Below, piece by piece: positions 36,575-45,231 of a stretch of DNA of 64,000 bases (its first letter is position 1; every line of letters begins with the position of its first letter). Under the pieces are notes generated by a model, which searched no databases, was not told the origin of the DNA, and saw nothing but the letters and a program-made list of their open reading frames with translations. The position numbers and the translations under genes were made by a program. Origin of the DNA: Albidovulum litorale (GTDB lineage Bacteria; Pseudomonadota; Alphaproteobacteria; Rhodobacterales; Rhodobacteraceae); assembly GCF_025751495.1 (NCBI RefSeq), contig NZ_JAOWKZ010000002.1, forward strand, positions 310,001-374,000, in the 5' to 3' direction.

Positions 36575-36937
36575 TTACGCGAGCGCGGCCTTCGCCTTTT
36601 CGACGATGGCCCCAAACGCCGCCGGCTCATGCACGGCGAGATCGGCGAGCACCTTGCGGTCCACTTCGATCCCGGCAAGGCCGAGCGCGTTGATGAAGCG
36701 CGAATAGGTCATGTCGGCGTCAACCGCACGCACAGCCGCGTTGATCCGCTGGATCCACAAAGCGCGGAAATTGCGCTTGCGGGCCTTGCGGTCGCGGGTG
36801 GCGTATTGCTGCGCCTTGTCCACCGCCTGCGTGGCGGTGCGGAAGTTGGTCGAACGCGCGGCGTAGTAGCCTTTCGCCTTCTTGATGACCTTGCGGTGAC
36901 GGGCGTGCGTGACGACGCCGGATTTAACGCGAGCCAT
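36575..36937 (-). CDS. rplT: 50S ribosomal protein L20
   Basis: 120 residues. The basic N-terminus [70 protein letters not shown] is the L20 signature. L20 organises 23S rRNA helices and can repress its own operon in other bacteria. It is 12 bases downstream of rpmI and followed by a strong terminator; the third usual member, infC, is not adjacent. Confidence 0.98.
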   Translation of the reverse strand: MARVKSGVVTHARHRKVIKKAKGYYAARSTNFRTATQAVDKAQQYATRDRKARKRNFRALWIQRINAAVRAVDADMTYSRFINALGLAGIEVDRKVLADLAVHEPAAFGAIVEKAKAALA

Positions 36938-36949
36938 GTGTCTCTCTCC

Positions 36950-37150
36950 TCAGCGGTCGTAGGGCATGTATTTCTTGACGATCTTCGTATCCGCATCCGA
37001 GAGCACCATGGTGCCCGTCGCCTTGCGGATAAAGTCCGTCGAACGCTTGATCATGCCGTGACGCTTGCCGGCGACACCAGCCTTGACGCGGCCCGAGGCC
37101 GTCATCTTGAACCGCTTCTTGGCGGCCGATTTGGTCTTCATCTTGGGCAT
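36950..37150 (-). CDS. rpmI: 50S ribosomal protein L35
   Basis: 66 residues, [20 protein letters not shown] and the C-terminal KKYMPYDR of L35. The start at 37150 has AAGGAG six bases upstream; the ORF continues upstream without support. It forms a two-gene operon with rplT. Confidence 0.97.
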   Translation of the reverse strand: MPKMKTKSAAKKRFKMTASGRVKAGVAGKRHGMIKRSTDFIRKATGTMVLSDADTKIVKKYMPYDR

Positions 37151-37278
37151 TTTCATCTCCTTGGTCAGAGTGAACGCGCGACTCGGCAATGCCACTTGGC
37201 CGGAAGCGCGGGGTATTCGAGAGGCGGCGTATAGACGGGCGGGAGGGGTTTGGCAAGTACCGCGTCCGACGGGCGGTA

Positions 37279-38733
37279 CTATTCCGGATCGGTCCGGAAG
37301 ATCAGCCGTTCGTCGCAGGGCGCGACGCGCAGGATGTTCGTCGTGCCCTTGACGTTGAAGGGCACGCCCGCTGTCACGACGATCTGGTCCGTCTCGGTCG
37401 CGAAGCCGTATTCCCGCGCGGCGCGGGCGGCCCAGACCACCGCCATCTTGAAGCGGTCGATAGTCTCCGTCCGCACGCAATGCACCCCCCATGTCAGGCA
37501 AAGGCGGCGGAGCGTCGCCGGGATCGGTGTCAGCGCGATGATCGGCACGCTCGGCCGTTCGCGGGCGACAAGGCTTGCCGTGGTGCCCGACTGCGTGAAA
37601 CAGCAGATTGCGTGGATGTCGGTTGCCTCGGCAATCTCGCGCGCCGCCGCCACGATGCCGTCGGCGATGGTGGTGCGGCTGACGCGGCGTGAGGCCTCGA
37701 TCACCTCGCGGTAGGTCGGATCGGCCTCCACCGATTTCGCCACGCTGTCCATCGTCGTGACCGCCTCCACCGGATACTCACCGGCAGCACTTTCGGCGGA
37801 GAGCATGACCGCATCGGCGCCCTCGTAGATCGCGGTCGCGACGTCAGAGACCTCGGCGCGCGTCGGCATCGGGCTTTCGATCATCGATTCCAGCATCTGG
37901 GTGGCGACGATGACCGGTTTCGCCGCCGCCCGCGCACCGCGCACCAACTGCTTCTGGATCGGCGGCACCGAATGGACCGGCAGTTCCACGCCCAGATCGC
38001 CGCGCGCCACCATGATCCCGTCGGAGGCCGCAAGGATCGCGGGATAGGCCTTCACGGCGGCGGGTTTTTCGATCTTCGAGAGGATCGCGGCCCGGCCCTT
38101 GGCAAGCGCGCGCGCCTCCTGCACGTCTTCGGGGCGCTGCACGAAGGACAAGGCCAGCCAGTCGACCCCCAGTTCGCAGGCAAATTCCAGATCGGCCCGG
38201 TCTTTGTCGGACAAAGCCGCCAGCGGCAGCACCACGTCTGGCACGTTCACACCCTTGCGGTTCGAAATCGTGCCGCCCGTCGTCACGGTGCAATTGGCAA
38301 AATCGGCGCCGCAGGTCTCGACCTTAAGCCGGATCTTGCCGTCATTGACCAGAAGCGAGGCCCCCGGTTCGAGGGCGGCAAAGATCTCCTTGTGCGGCAG
38401 GCAGACGCGGGTTTTGTCGCCTTCCGCCGGGTCGAGATCAAAGCGGAAAGCAGCCCCTTCCGCCAGTTCCTCCTCGCCCTTCGCAAAGACACCCGTGCGC
38501 AGCTTCGGACCCTGAAGGTCGGCCAGGATCGCAATCGGCCGACCGGTATCGGCCTCGATCTTGCGGATGATCGCATGGCGGGCGGCCTGTTCGGCATGGC
38601 TGCCATGGCTCATGTTCAGGCGGAAAACGTCCGCGCCCGCCTCAAAGAGCGCCCGGATCGTTTCATAATCGCTCGACGAGGGGCCGAGGGTGGCAACGAT
38701 CTTTACGTTCCTGAGGCGTCTCATCCCGGCCAT
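37279..38733 (-). CDS. pyk: Pyruvate kinase
   Basis: 484 residues from the ATG at 38733 with GGAAGAG upstream. Conserved stretches are [20 protein letters not shown], the substrate loop [33 protein letters not shown] and [53 protein letters not shown], where TRAEVSDVA includes the active-site signature. It transfers phosphate from PEP to ADP at the end of glycolysis. The open frame continues another 945 bases antisense to the next gene; that extension is not coding. Confidence 0.97.
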   Translation of the reverse strand: MAGMRRLRNVKIVATLGPSSSDYETIRALFEAGADVFRLNMSHGSHAEQAARHAIIRKIEADTGRPIAILADLQGPKLRTGVFAKGEEELAEGAAFRFDLDPAEGDKTRVCLPHKEIFAALEPGASLLVNDGKIRLKVETCGADFANCTVTTGGTISNRKGVNVPDVVLPLAALSDKDRADLEFACELGVDWLALSFVQRPEDVQEARALAKGRAAILSKIEKPAAVKAYPAILAASDGIMVARGDLGVELPVHSVPPIQKQLVRGARAAAKPVIVATQMLESMIESPMPTRAEVSDVATAIYEGADAVMLSAESAAGEYPVEAVTTMDSVAKSVEADPTYREVIEASRRVSRTTIADGIVAAAREIAEATDIHAICCFTQSGTTASLVARERPSVPIIALTPIPATLRRLCLTWGVHCVRTETIDRFKMAVVWAARAAREYGFATETDQIVVTAGVPFNVKGTTNILRVAPCDERLIFRTDPE

Positions 38734-38835
38734 GGCATCTCTTCCGTTTGCGCTATCATCGAAATCCGCCCCTCTATGGCCGAAAAGCCGCGTCACGGCA
38801 ACTGGCGCTTTGCCGTCCGCCGGGGTAAGGGACGG

Positions 38836-39603
38836 ATGACATTCCAAGATGACGGTGAGATGACGACACAACCTTTCGAGATCGTCGGCGCTGAACGCCC
38901 CTCGCGCTGGCTTGTGACCTGCGACCATGCGACCAACCGGGTGCCCAACTGCATCGGCGGCGGCAGCCTTGGCATCTCGCCCGGCGATATGGAACGCCAC
39001 ATCGCCTATGATATCGGCGCGGCGGGGGTGACGCGGCGGCTGGCGGAGCGGCTGAACGCGCCCGCGATCCTGTCGGATTTCTCGCGCCTCGTCATCGACC
39101 CCAACCGGGGCGAGGACGATCCGACGCTGGTGATGAAGCTTTACGACCAGACGATCATCCCGGTGAACCGCGATGTGAATGCCGATGAGACCGAGCGCCG
39201 CCTGAACGCCTTCCACCGGCCCTATCACGACGCGCTGGAAGGGCTGGCGATCCGCAGGCCCGAAACCGTCATCTGCGCTGTCCACAGCTTCACGCCCCGG
39301 CTTTTCGGGCGCGGCGACAGGCCCTGGCAGGTGGGCATCCTCTATTCCCATCTCGATCCGAAACTGTCGCTCGCCATTCTTGAGCGGCTGCGGGCCGAGC
39401 CCGATCTGAACGTGGGCGAGAATGAGCCTTATGGCGGCCATCTCGACGGCGATTCCATCGACCGGCACGCACTGAAGAAGGGCCGCCCCAACGTGCTGAT
39501 CGAGATCCGCCACGATCTGATCCGCACCGGGGACGGCCAGATCGCCTGGGCTGATCGGCTGGCACCGATCCTTGAAGCCGCGCTGGCGGATACCAATCTC
39601 TGA
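38836..39603 (+). CDS. N-formylglutamate amidohydrolase
   Basis: 255 residues. The family motifs are LVTCDHATNRVP, SDFSRLVIDPNRGEDDPTLV and the zinc-ligand or catalytic segments AVHSFTPRL and IEIRHDLI. In histidine degradation this enzyme releases formate from N-formylglutamate. No hut genes are near, so its role here may be different. The start at 38836 is preceded by AAGGGA; an ATG at 38860 is possible. It diverges from pyk over 102 bases. Confidence 0.9.
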   Translation: MTFQDDGEMTTQPFEIVGAERPSRWLVTCDHATNRVPNCIGGGSLGISPGDMERHIAYDIGAAGVTRRLAERLNAPAILSDFSRLVIDPNRGEDDPTLVMKLYDQTIIPVNRDVNADETERRLNAFHRPYHDALEGLAIRRPETVICAVHSFTPRLFGRGDRPWQVGILYSHLDPKLSLAILERLRAEPDLNVGENEPYGGHLDGDSIDRHALKKGRPNVLIEIRHDLIRTGDGQIAWADRLAPILEAALADTNL

Positions 39604-39618
39604 GACGAGGAGAAGATC

Positions 39619-39939
39619 ATGGACGACCAGACCCGCATCGAGATCGAAGCCGCCGCTTTCCGGACGCTCCGCCACCACCTGATGGAGAAGCGCGCCGACG
39701 TGCAGAATATCGACCTCATGAACCTCGCCGGTTTCTGCCGCAACTGCCTAGCCCGCTGGTATCAAGAGGCCGCCGCCGAGCGCGGCATCGAGATGACCAA
39801 GGACGAGGCGCGCGAGGTCTATTACGGGATGCCCTACGAGGACTGGCGCGCGGCGAACCAGACCGAAGCCGATGCCATCAAGCAGGAGGCCTTCAAGAAG
39901 GCCTTCGCCGAGAACGTCGGCGAGCTCAAGAAACCCTGA
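39619..39939 (+). CDS. DUF1244-domain protein
   Basis: 106 residues, the whole of a DUF1244 domain, with conserved NLAGFCRNCLARWYQEAA (C61 and C64 as a possible metal or redox pair) and YYGMPYEDWRAANQTEA. The domain is common in proteobacteria with no known function. It lies 15 bases after the N-formylglutamate amidohydrolase gene and is probably co-transcribed. Its end overlaps the next, convergent LysR gene by 14 bases. Confidence 0.93.
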   Translation: MDDQTRIEIEAAAFRTLRHHLMEKRADVQNIDLMNLAGFCRNCLARWYQEAAAERGIEMTKDEAREVYYGMPYEDWRAANQTEADAIKQEAFKKAFAENVGELKKP

Positions 39940-40810
39940 CAGCCGCCTCCCGCAGATGCGCCGTTACGGCCCGCAGCAACGGGCGCCGCGCGATCGCGCT
40001 TGGCCAGACCATCACATAGTCGCGTGACATCGGCAGTGAATGCGGCTCCACCACCCGAAGCCGTCCCGACCTGATATCGTCCCCGGCAATGCGCTCGGGC
40101 ACCAGCGCAACACCCAGACCGGCCCGGGCAAGCGCGGCTGCGACCGCGATCATGCCAACCTTCAGCCCGGCGCCCGGATCGGGCCGCCGGTCACTCAGCC
40201 GATCGGCGAACCACGCATTCCAGGCCGGTTGGGTGGCGAAGGCCGGTCCCCAGTCGGTATGGATGAAAGCGCTGTCGGGCAGGGCCTCCACCCCGCCCTT
40301 AGGCAGGACGAAACCGGGGGCGGCGACCGCCATGATCCGGTCACGGAACAACACCTCGGTGACATGGTCAGCATAATAATCCGCGCCATAGGTGATCCTC
40401 AGGTCCACGCCGTCACGGGCGAATGCGACGGGGTCATCCTCCACCCGGATTTCCACCTTTCCGTCTGACGAAAAGCCCGCCATGGCCGGCGCGAGCCACA
40501 GTTCGGCCACGCTCGGCAAAACCGACACGACCAGCCGCGCCCGGTTGCGCCCTTCGGCAAGTTCGTCGGCGACCGAGGCGAGATCGGTCAGCGCCTGCTC
40601 GATCCGCGGATAGATCGCCCGCCCAGCATCGGTCAGCGTGATCCGGTTGCCCTGCCGCAGGAACAGGTGCTTTCCAAGATGCTGCTCCAGCGCCCGGACC
40701 TGCTGGCTGACAGCGGCCGAGGTCACGCCCAGTTCCACCCCCGCCTGCACGAAACTGCCGGTTCTGGCGGCGGCCTCGAATGCGCGCATCGCGTTCAGCG
40801 GCGGAAGCAT
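39926..40810 (-). CDS. LysR-family regulator (GcvA-like) divergent from a 2-oxoglutarate oxygenase
   Basis: 294 residues. The winged helix-turn-helix MLPPLNAMRAFEAAARTGSFVQAGVELGVTSAAVSQQVRALEQHLGKHLF and the GcvA-like effector domain are recognised. Its divergence over about 100 bases from the 2OG oxygenase gene suggests that it controls the latter. The stop region overlaps the DUF1244 gene. Confidence 0.9.
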   Translation of the reverse strand: MLPPLNAMRAFEAAARTGSFVQAGVELGVTSAAVSQQVRALEQHLGKHLFLRQGNRITLTDAGRAIYPRIEQALTDLASVADELAEGRNRARLVVSVLPSVAELWLAPAMAGFSSDGKVEIRVEDDPVAFARDGVDLRITYGADYYADHVTEVLFRDRIMAVAAPGFVLPKGGVEALPDSAFIHTDWGPAFATQPAWNAWFADRLSDRRPDPGAGLKVGMIAVAAALARAGLGVALVPERIAGDDIRSGRLRVVEPHSLPMSRDYVMVWPSAIARRPLLRAVTAHLREAAVRVS

Positions 40811-40912
40811 TGCCCGACCTTTCGAAAGTTTTTCTTATGCTCCGGGAAATTTTCTCCCGTTGCAAGGCGCCCGGTTCAAAGCCACCCTCGCCGCAATCCA
40901 AGGGAGACCCCG

Positions 40913-41698
40913 ATGCACCATATCCTCGATCTCGACCGCTACCCGCTCGACCGCCCCGGCAGCCCGGAATGGCAGGCGCTCGTGACCCGGGCCCGCGCCG
41001 ACCTCGCCGCGAATGGCATGTTCAACCTCGAAGGGTTCATGCGGCCGGAAATGATCGCGTCCGTCGTGGCAGACCTCGCACCGAAATTCGACACCGAGAG
41101 CTTCACCCATGCCCGCCGCCACAACATCTATTTCAAGAAAGACGTCCCCGGCCTCGCCCCCGATCACCCCGCCCTGCGCCAGTTCGAGACGTGCAACCGC
41201 ACCCTCTGCGGCGACCAGCTCGAAGGCCCGCTGACCGAGATGTACCGCTGGCCGGAACTGGCCACCTTCATCGCCGCGACGATGGAAAAGCCGCAGCTTC
41301 ATCCGATGGCCGACCCGCTCGCCTGCGTCAACCTCATGTCCTACAATGATGGTCAGGCGCTGAACTGGCATTTCGACCGGTCGGAATTCACCACGACCCT
41401 TCTTTTGCAGGCCCCAGAAGCAGGCGGCGAATTCGAATACCGCTCGGACCTGAGGAGCGACGACGACCCGAACTACGACGGCGTCGCGAAACTTCTGGCT
41501 GGCGAAGACCCGAAACTCCACCGGCTCTCCGTGACGCCGGGCACACTCAACGTCTTCAAGGGCAAGAACACCGCCCACCGCGTCACGCCCGTGAAGGGCG
41601 GCCGCGCCCGGATCATCACGGTCCTGACCTATTACGAGCGCCCGGGCGTTCGCTTCACCGACGAGGAAAACATCGGATTCTACGGGCGCGCGGCATGA
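40913..41698 (+). CDS. Fe(II)/2-oxoglutarate-dependent oxygenase related to amino-acid hydroxylases/halogenases (BesD-like)
   Basis: 261 residues. The facial triad HxD...H is complete: H153, D155 (in NWHFDRSEF) and H222 (in TAHRVTP), with R232 as a likely 2-oxoglutarate anchor. Overall it resembles the BesD/HalD family of free-lysine halogenases and the related lysine-hydroxylase-like proteins. Because D155 is kept, chloride binding is unlikely and hydroxylation is the expected reaction; the substrate is probably a free amino acid or small metabolite. The start follows AAGGGAG. The divergent LysR gene is its likely regulator. Confidence 0.75.
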   Translation: MHHILDLDRYPLDRPGSPEWQALVTRARADLAANGMFNLEGFMRPEMIASVVADLAPKFDTESFTHARRHNIYFKKDVPGLAPDHPALRQFETCNRTLCGDQLEGPLTEMYRWPELATFIAATMEKPQLHPMADPLACVNLMSYNDGQALNWHFDRSEFTTTLLLQAPEAGGEFEYRSDLRSDDDPNYDGVAKLLAGEDPKLHRLSVTPGTLNVFKGKNTAHRVTPVKGGRARIITVLTYYERPGVRFTDEENIGFYGRAA

Positions 41699-41744
41699 AC
41701 GGTGATGTCTCCGCAGCCGGAAAGACGGCCCGCCGTTTCTAGGA

Positions 41745-43274
41745 TCACTCTTCCGCCTCGGCGACAAGCGACAGCGGCGCCACGCCCTTCGGCAGGTCGG
41801 CCGTGGTCAGCGCCTCGGTCGGCCGGGCAAGGCGGTTCCGGACGACCCAGTGCAGCCGCGTTTCGGCCCGCGTGATCGCGACATAGGCGAGGCGCTTCCA
41901 CAAGGGGATGCCCGCCTCCATCCGTCCCACCTTCGCGGCGACGAAAAGGTCGGGCGCAAAGACCTGAACGTCAGGCCATTGCGAGCCTTGCGCCTTGTGG
42001 ATCGTCACCGCCGAGCCATGCAGAAAGGCCGCACCCATATGGGCGGCGGACGGAATGAAGGGCTCTTCCTCATCCGGCAATTCGATCTTGATGATCGAGG
42101 CGGCGGAAACCTGCGGGTCCTCGGCGCCGATGACATGCAGTTTCGCGAAGCCCGCCTTCTTGCCGGGGCCGAGATAGATCACCTGCGCGCCCTTGATCAG
42201 GCCGCGCGCCTCCAGATCGATGCGCTTCTTGCGATGCTTCAGCGGCAGTTCGATCCCGTCGCAGATCAGGGGTTCACCGGGCAGAAGATCGTCCGGCGGT
42301 GCGCCATAGGCCGCCCGGAAGGCCTGTATCAGCCGGATGCGGGTCTGGTTGCGCCACACGAGAACCGGCGACCGCGCCATCAGCCCGGCATCGACCCGCT
42401 CGGCCCACTGAATGCGCTCATCCTTCCGCGCGGCCTCGGCCACCATCCGCTCGAAGCCTTCAAAGGTCAGGTCAGGATCGGCCAAAGCATGGGCCAGATC
42501 GAGGATCGGGTTGTCCGCTTCCTGCCGGTGGACGCGGTGCAGCACCAGCTTGCGGCCCTCCGCGAGCCGGTCAAAGACCATCTCGCCCGACTGCCCCACC
42601 GGCGCCAACTGCGCCGGATCGCCGAAGAGGACAAGCGTCGGGAAGATCTCCTTCAGATCCTCCAACTGGCGTTCGTCCAGCATCGAGGCCTCATCGACAA
42701 AGCCGATATCCAGCGGGTCTTCGCGCCGTTTCCAACCTTTGATGAAATCCGAGCCCCTGAGGCCAGCGGCGGCCAGCGCGCCGGGGATCGACTTGACCTG
42801 ATCGTAGAACGCCTTCGCACGGTCGAGCGCGATATCGGTCAGCCCCTCGACCACCGGGCGTTCGCCGTTTCCGGCCAGCCATTCGGCAATCTTTTCGTAT
42901 TCGGGGTCATAGACCGGGGTGTAGAGGATGCGGTGGATCGTCGTCGCGGGCACGCCCCGCCCGCGCAAGACGCTCGCCGCCTTGTTCGTCGGGGCAAGGA
43001 TCGCCAGCGTGCGCCGGTCCTTGCGGCGCTTGCCCTCATAGTCGCCGGAGATTGTATCGACCCCGGCCTCACCCAAGGCCTTGGTCAGTTCGGCCAGCAG
43101 CATCGTCTTGCCCGACCCCGCCTTGCCGATCACCGCCAAAACGCTCGACCGGCCCGTCGCGGCGGGCATCAGCGTGCCGCCGATCAGATCGACGCCCGCG
43201 CCGCCGAGAACATCGGCAACGCGGTCCCAGGCCTCGGCCTGATCGTCGGAAAAGGTAAGGGCGGACCCGGACAT
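41745..43274 (-). CDS. RecD-like superfamily 1 helicase (AAA ATPase)
   Basis: 509 residues. Walker A GKAGSGKT is at residues 50-57, Walker B-like IGFVDEASML near 205, GDPAQLAPVG (motif III), and the motif VYVAITRAETRLHWVVR-type YVAITRAETRLHW (motif VI) end the protein. This is the short RecD2-like form without the RecD N-terminal domain. DNA processing in repair or recombination is likely. It precedes luxI in the same direction by 42 bases, but shows no other link to quorum sensing. Confidence 0.85.
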   Translation of the reverse strand: MSGSALTFSDDQAEAWDRVADVLGGAGVDLIGGTLMPAATGRSSVLAVIGKAGSGKTMLLAELTKALGEAGVDTISGDYEGKRRKDRRTLAILAPTNKAASVLRGRGVPATTIHRILYTPVYDPEYEKIAEWLAGNGERPVVEGLTDIALDRAKAFYDQVKSIPGALAAAGLRGSDFIKGWKRREDPLDIGFVDEASMLDERQLEDLKEIFPTLVLFGDPAQLAPVGQSGEMVFDRLAEGRKLVLHRVHRQEADNPILDLAHALADPDLTFEGFERMVAEAARKDERIQWAERVDAGLMARSPVLVWRNQTRIRLIQAFRAAYGAPPDDLLPGEPLICDGIELPLKHRKKRIDLEARGLIKGAQVIYLGPGKKAGFAKLHVIGAEDPQVSAASIIKIELPDEEEPFIPSAAHMGAAFLHGSAVTIHKAQGSQWPDVQVFAPDLFVAAKVGRMEAGIPLWKRLAYVAITRAETRLHWVVRNRLARPTEALTTADLPKGVAPLSLVAEAEE

Positions 43275-43299
43275 GGGCGCGACCCTATAGGCCGCGCCC
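43275..43299 (-). terminator. Inverted repeat between luxI and the helicase gene
   Basis: GGGCGCG (43275-43281) and CGCGCCC (43293-43299) around an 11-base loop, in the 42-base gap after luxI. It may be a weak terminator for luxI on the minus strand; no T-run follows. Confidence 0.4.
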
Positions 43300-43316
43300 G
43301 GGGGATGCCAGCCGGT

Positions 43317-43949
43317 TTAGCCTGCCGCCGGAAGGTCCGTGCGGTCGCCAAAGGCGCGGTTGAACCAGAGCTGCGACACCTCGGGCGAAATGCCCGCCTT
43401 GCGCGCCATCTTGCGGCGGATTTCCTCGGAAAACTCCCAGATGCCAAGGCTGACTGCATCGGCCCCCTGCCCCTCGGTGCCCAGCACCGTCGGCTGCCAG
43501 CCGAGCAAGCGGTAAATCCGAACCATGCGCGCATCAAAGACCCCGACCGCACGGGCCAGCCCGAAGCCCACGCCAAGCTGCGCGCCGCCCAGCATCAGCG
43601 CGGCCGAGGTCGTCGGCGGAACATGTTCGGCAAGACAGAAGCGGGTGCATTCCCAGACCTTCGGATGGGCGAATTTGCGCCCCGCCACCAGCGATGAGAA
43701 ATGATCGTTGACCATCGTCGGTCCCAGCGTCGGCAGGAACCGCATCGACCCGCCATGGCGCCCGTCCGGCATCTGCCAGATCACATAGGTCGGGTTCAGC
43801 GCGTCGTACTCGTCGCGCTCCCAGCCGTTGCGGTCAACGCTGACCGCCCAGCCCAGCCTTTCGCGGAACTGCGTCGCGCGGTCGGCAAACATCGTGTCCC
43901 GCAACAGCGGGTAGTGGCCGAGTTCTTCGGCCGTCAAAAATCGCAGCAT
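43317..43949 (-). CDS. LuxI-family acyl-homoserine-lactone synthase
   Basis: 210 residues from the ATG at 43949 with GGAGGG upstream. LuxI-invariant residues are seen: R24, F28, W34, D46, D49, R70, E100 and R103 (the RFLP and ECTRFC segments). It makes an N-acyl-homoserine lactone from SAM and an acyl-ACP or acyl-CoA; chain length cannot be read. It lies 71 bases downstream of luxR in the same direction, and ccr follows further upstream, the same order I recall from several Rhodobacteraceae. Confidence 0.9.
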   Translation of the reverse strand: MLRFLTAEELGHYPLLRDTMFADRATQFRERLGWAVSVDRNGWERDEYDALNPTYVIWQMPDGRHGGSMRFLPTLGPTMVNDHFSSLVAGRKFAHPKVWECTRFCLAEHVPPTTSAALMLGGAQLGVGFGLARAVGVFDARMVRIYRLLGWQPTVLGTEGQGADAVSLGIWEFSEEIRRKMARKAGISPEVSQLWFNRAFGDRTDLPAAG

Positions 43950-44020
43950 CGTGCCCTCCATCAGGATGACGGAAGGGCTTAGCGAAACTTGGTTAATTCG
44001 CGGCTAGGGCAGCGTTAAGG

Positions 44021-44734
44021 CTAAAGCAACACAAGGCCTTCGGCGATGGCGCGCGCCACGGCCTGCGTCGTGTTGCTGGCGCCCAGCTTGAAGCGCGCGC
44101 TCTCGACATAGGCGCGAAGCGTATGCTCGGAAATGGCCAGACTGTCGGCGGCCTGCGCCCGGTTCAGACCCATCGCTAGCATGGTCAGAACATCGACCTC
44201 GCGCGGGCTGAGGTTCTGCATCGCGTAGAAATCGGTGCCCCGCTCGATCTCCAGCGCCTTCTGGTTGACGAAATGCGAAACGAGGATCAGGTCGCCGGTG
44301 TATTCGCCGGTGAACTTCTCCCAACGTGTATCACTCATATGATCGGAGACCGTAAACATCGCGAACTGGCCGTTCGGGCCGCGGATCGGCACCGAATATC
44401 CCTGATTGCCGACGCCCGCATTCAGAGCCTCGCCAAGGAAGTTCCGCGACAGTCGCCCCGACCAGTCCAGGCGTTTCCAGTCAACCGGGTGAAAGCGGCG
44501 GAAGCATCCCTGCACAACCGGGTCGATCCGGGCGAAGTCTTCCTCGACATAGCGTTCGACCCAAGACGGATCATATGTCAGGACGGCATATTGCTGACCG
44601 GTGGAGTTTACCGAGTGATAGACCAGATGTTCGACCGCAATGTGATCCCTGAGGCCAAGGATCACCGACTGCAGATCATCAAGCGTTTTCGCCCGCTGAA
44701 GTCGGTCTATGAAATCTGCCAGCCGTGCCTGCAT
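44021..44734 (-). CDS. LuxR-family quorum-sensing regulator
   Basis: 237 residues from the ATG at 44734. The autoinducer-binding domain shows YDPSW..RY....F..IDPV with W58, Y62, D71 and P72, and the C-terminal helix-turn-helix is LSPREVDVLTMLAMGLNRAQAADSLAISEHTLRAYVESARFKLGA with E179. The ATG lies ten bases after GGAGGT and inside a small upstream gene. The partner synthase LuxI follows. Which acyl-HSL is bound is not clear. Confidence 0.9.
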   Translation of the reverse strand: MQARLADFIDRLQRAKTLDDLQSVILGLRDHIAVEHLVYHSVNSTGQQYAVLTYDPSWVERYVEEDFARIDPVVQGCFRRFHPVDWKRLDWSGRLSRNFLGEALNAGVGNQGYSVPIRGPNGQFAMFTVSDHMSDTRWEKFTGEYTGDLILVSHFVNQKALEIERGTDFYAMQNLSPREVDVLTMLAMGLNRAQAADSLAISEHTLRAYVESARFKLGASNTTQAVARAIAEGLVLL

Positions 44735-44894
44735 GCGCAGCGAAACCTCCGGCCATCCCCCCAGCCACCTGAGCGATCTCGGCTGCTGCAACCAGCGATG
44801 TGTCGTCAAGCTGCTCTGCCAATGACGACAATCCGTTCGCCTGTGCAAACGCCCTGAGATCGGTCAGCACATCTAGGATCCATTCGTATTGCAT
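44679..44894 (-). CDS. Small conserved protein overlapping luxR
   Basis: 71 residues, beginning MQYEWILDVLTDLRAFAQANGLSSLAEQLDDTSLVAAAEIAQ, then a Gly/Ala-rich tail. The ATG at 44894 follows GAGAGTAAAG. The acidic helical N-terminus is what I recall from short hypothetical genes upstream of luxR in Rhodobacterales, so I take it as real rather than as a shadow. It overlaps the luxR start by 56 bases in another frame. Function unknown; a translational or protein-level effect on luxR is possible. Confidence 0.6.
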   Translation of the reverse strand: MQYEWILDVLTDLRAFAQANGLSSLAEQLDDTSLVAAAEIAQVAGGMAGGFAAHAGTAGRFHRPTSAGENA

Positions 44895-45231
44895 CTTTAC
44901 TCTCGTGAAAAGTGGTTTGGCGAGCTTACTACAACCCCAGCATGTAAAATGTTCCTTAGCGGGCCTGTCCGATCAACTCCCCGAATATGATGGGGGTAAA
45001 GTTTATAACTTATTGATATTATTAGATTCGTAAGTTGGATTTGTGATCTTTTCGAAAATACCGTGCATATTGACGGGCGCAGAGCATAGAACAGCCGGCA
45101 GTTGCGTCGTCACAACCACCGCGATTGCCGCCAAAAGCCTGTCCCATAAACGAAACCAGTGCCGCATTACAAACGGCACTGGTTCCTGTTCCTAAATCCA
45201 GTCGTTCGGATTGATGCCGACTGCCCGGTCA
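44895..45231. other. AT-rich intergenic region between the luxR unit and ccr
   Basis: 337 bases without a supported gene. It is much AT-richer than its surroundings between about 44990 and 45060 and probably holds the promoter of the small gene, luxR and luxI (which read leftwards from 44894). At 45154-45184 lies an 11-bp stem with a 9-base loop that would act as a ccr terminator. I see no clear 20-bp lux box palindrome by eye. Confidence 0.6.
45154..45184 (-). terminator. Hairpin terminator of ccr
   Basis: AACCAGTGCCG (45154-45164) pairs with CGGCACTGGTT (45174-45184). On the minus strand it follows ccr by about 48 bases and TCGTTTATG comes next, so the U-run is weak. Confidence 0.6.

Noticed and set aside
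38734-39678. Long in-frame extension of pyk upstream of 38733
   Set aside because: It is antisense to the N-formylglutamate amidohydrolase gene, has no ribosome binding site, and pyruvate kinase normally starts at the MRRLRNVKI segment.
40913-41698. Possible radical halogenase
   Set aside because: The metal site is HxD (H153, D155), not HxG; halide binding needs the missing carboxylate.
44800-45033. 77-residue plus-strand open frame between luxR and ccr
   Set aside because: Largely in low-complexity AT-rich intergenic DNA and antisense to the small gene; no ribosome binding site or domain.
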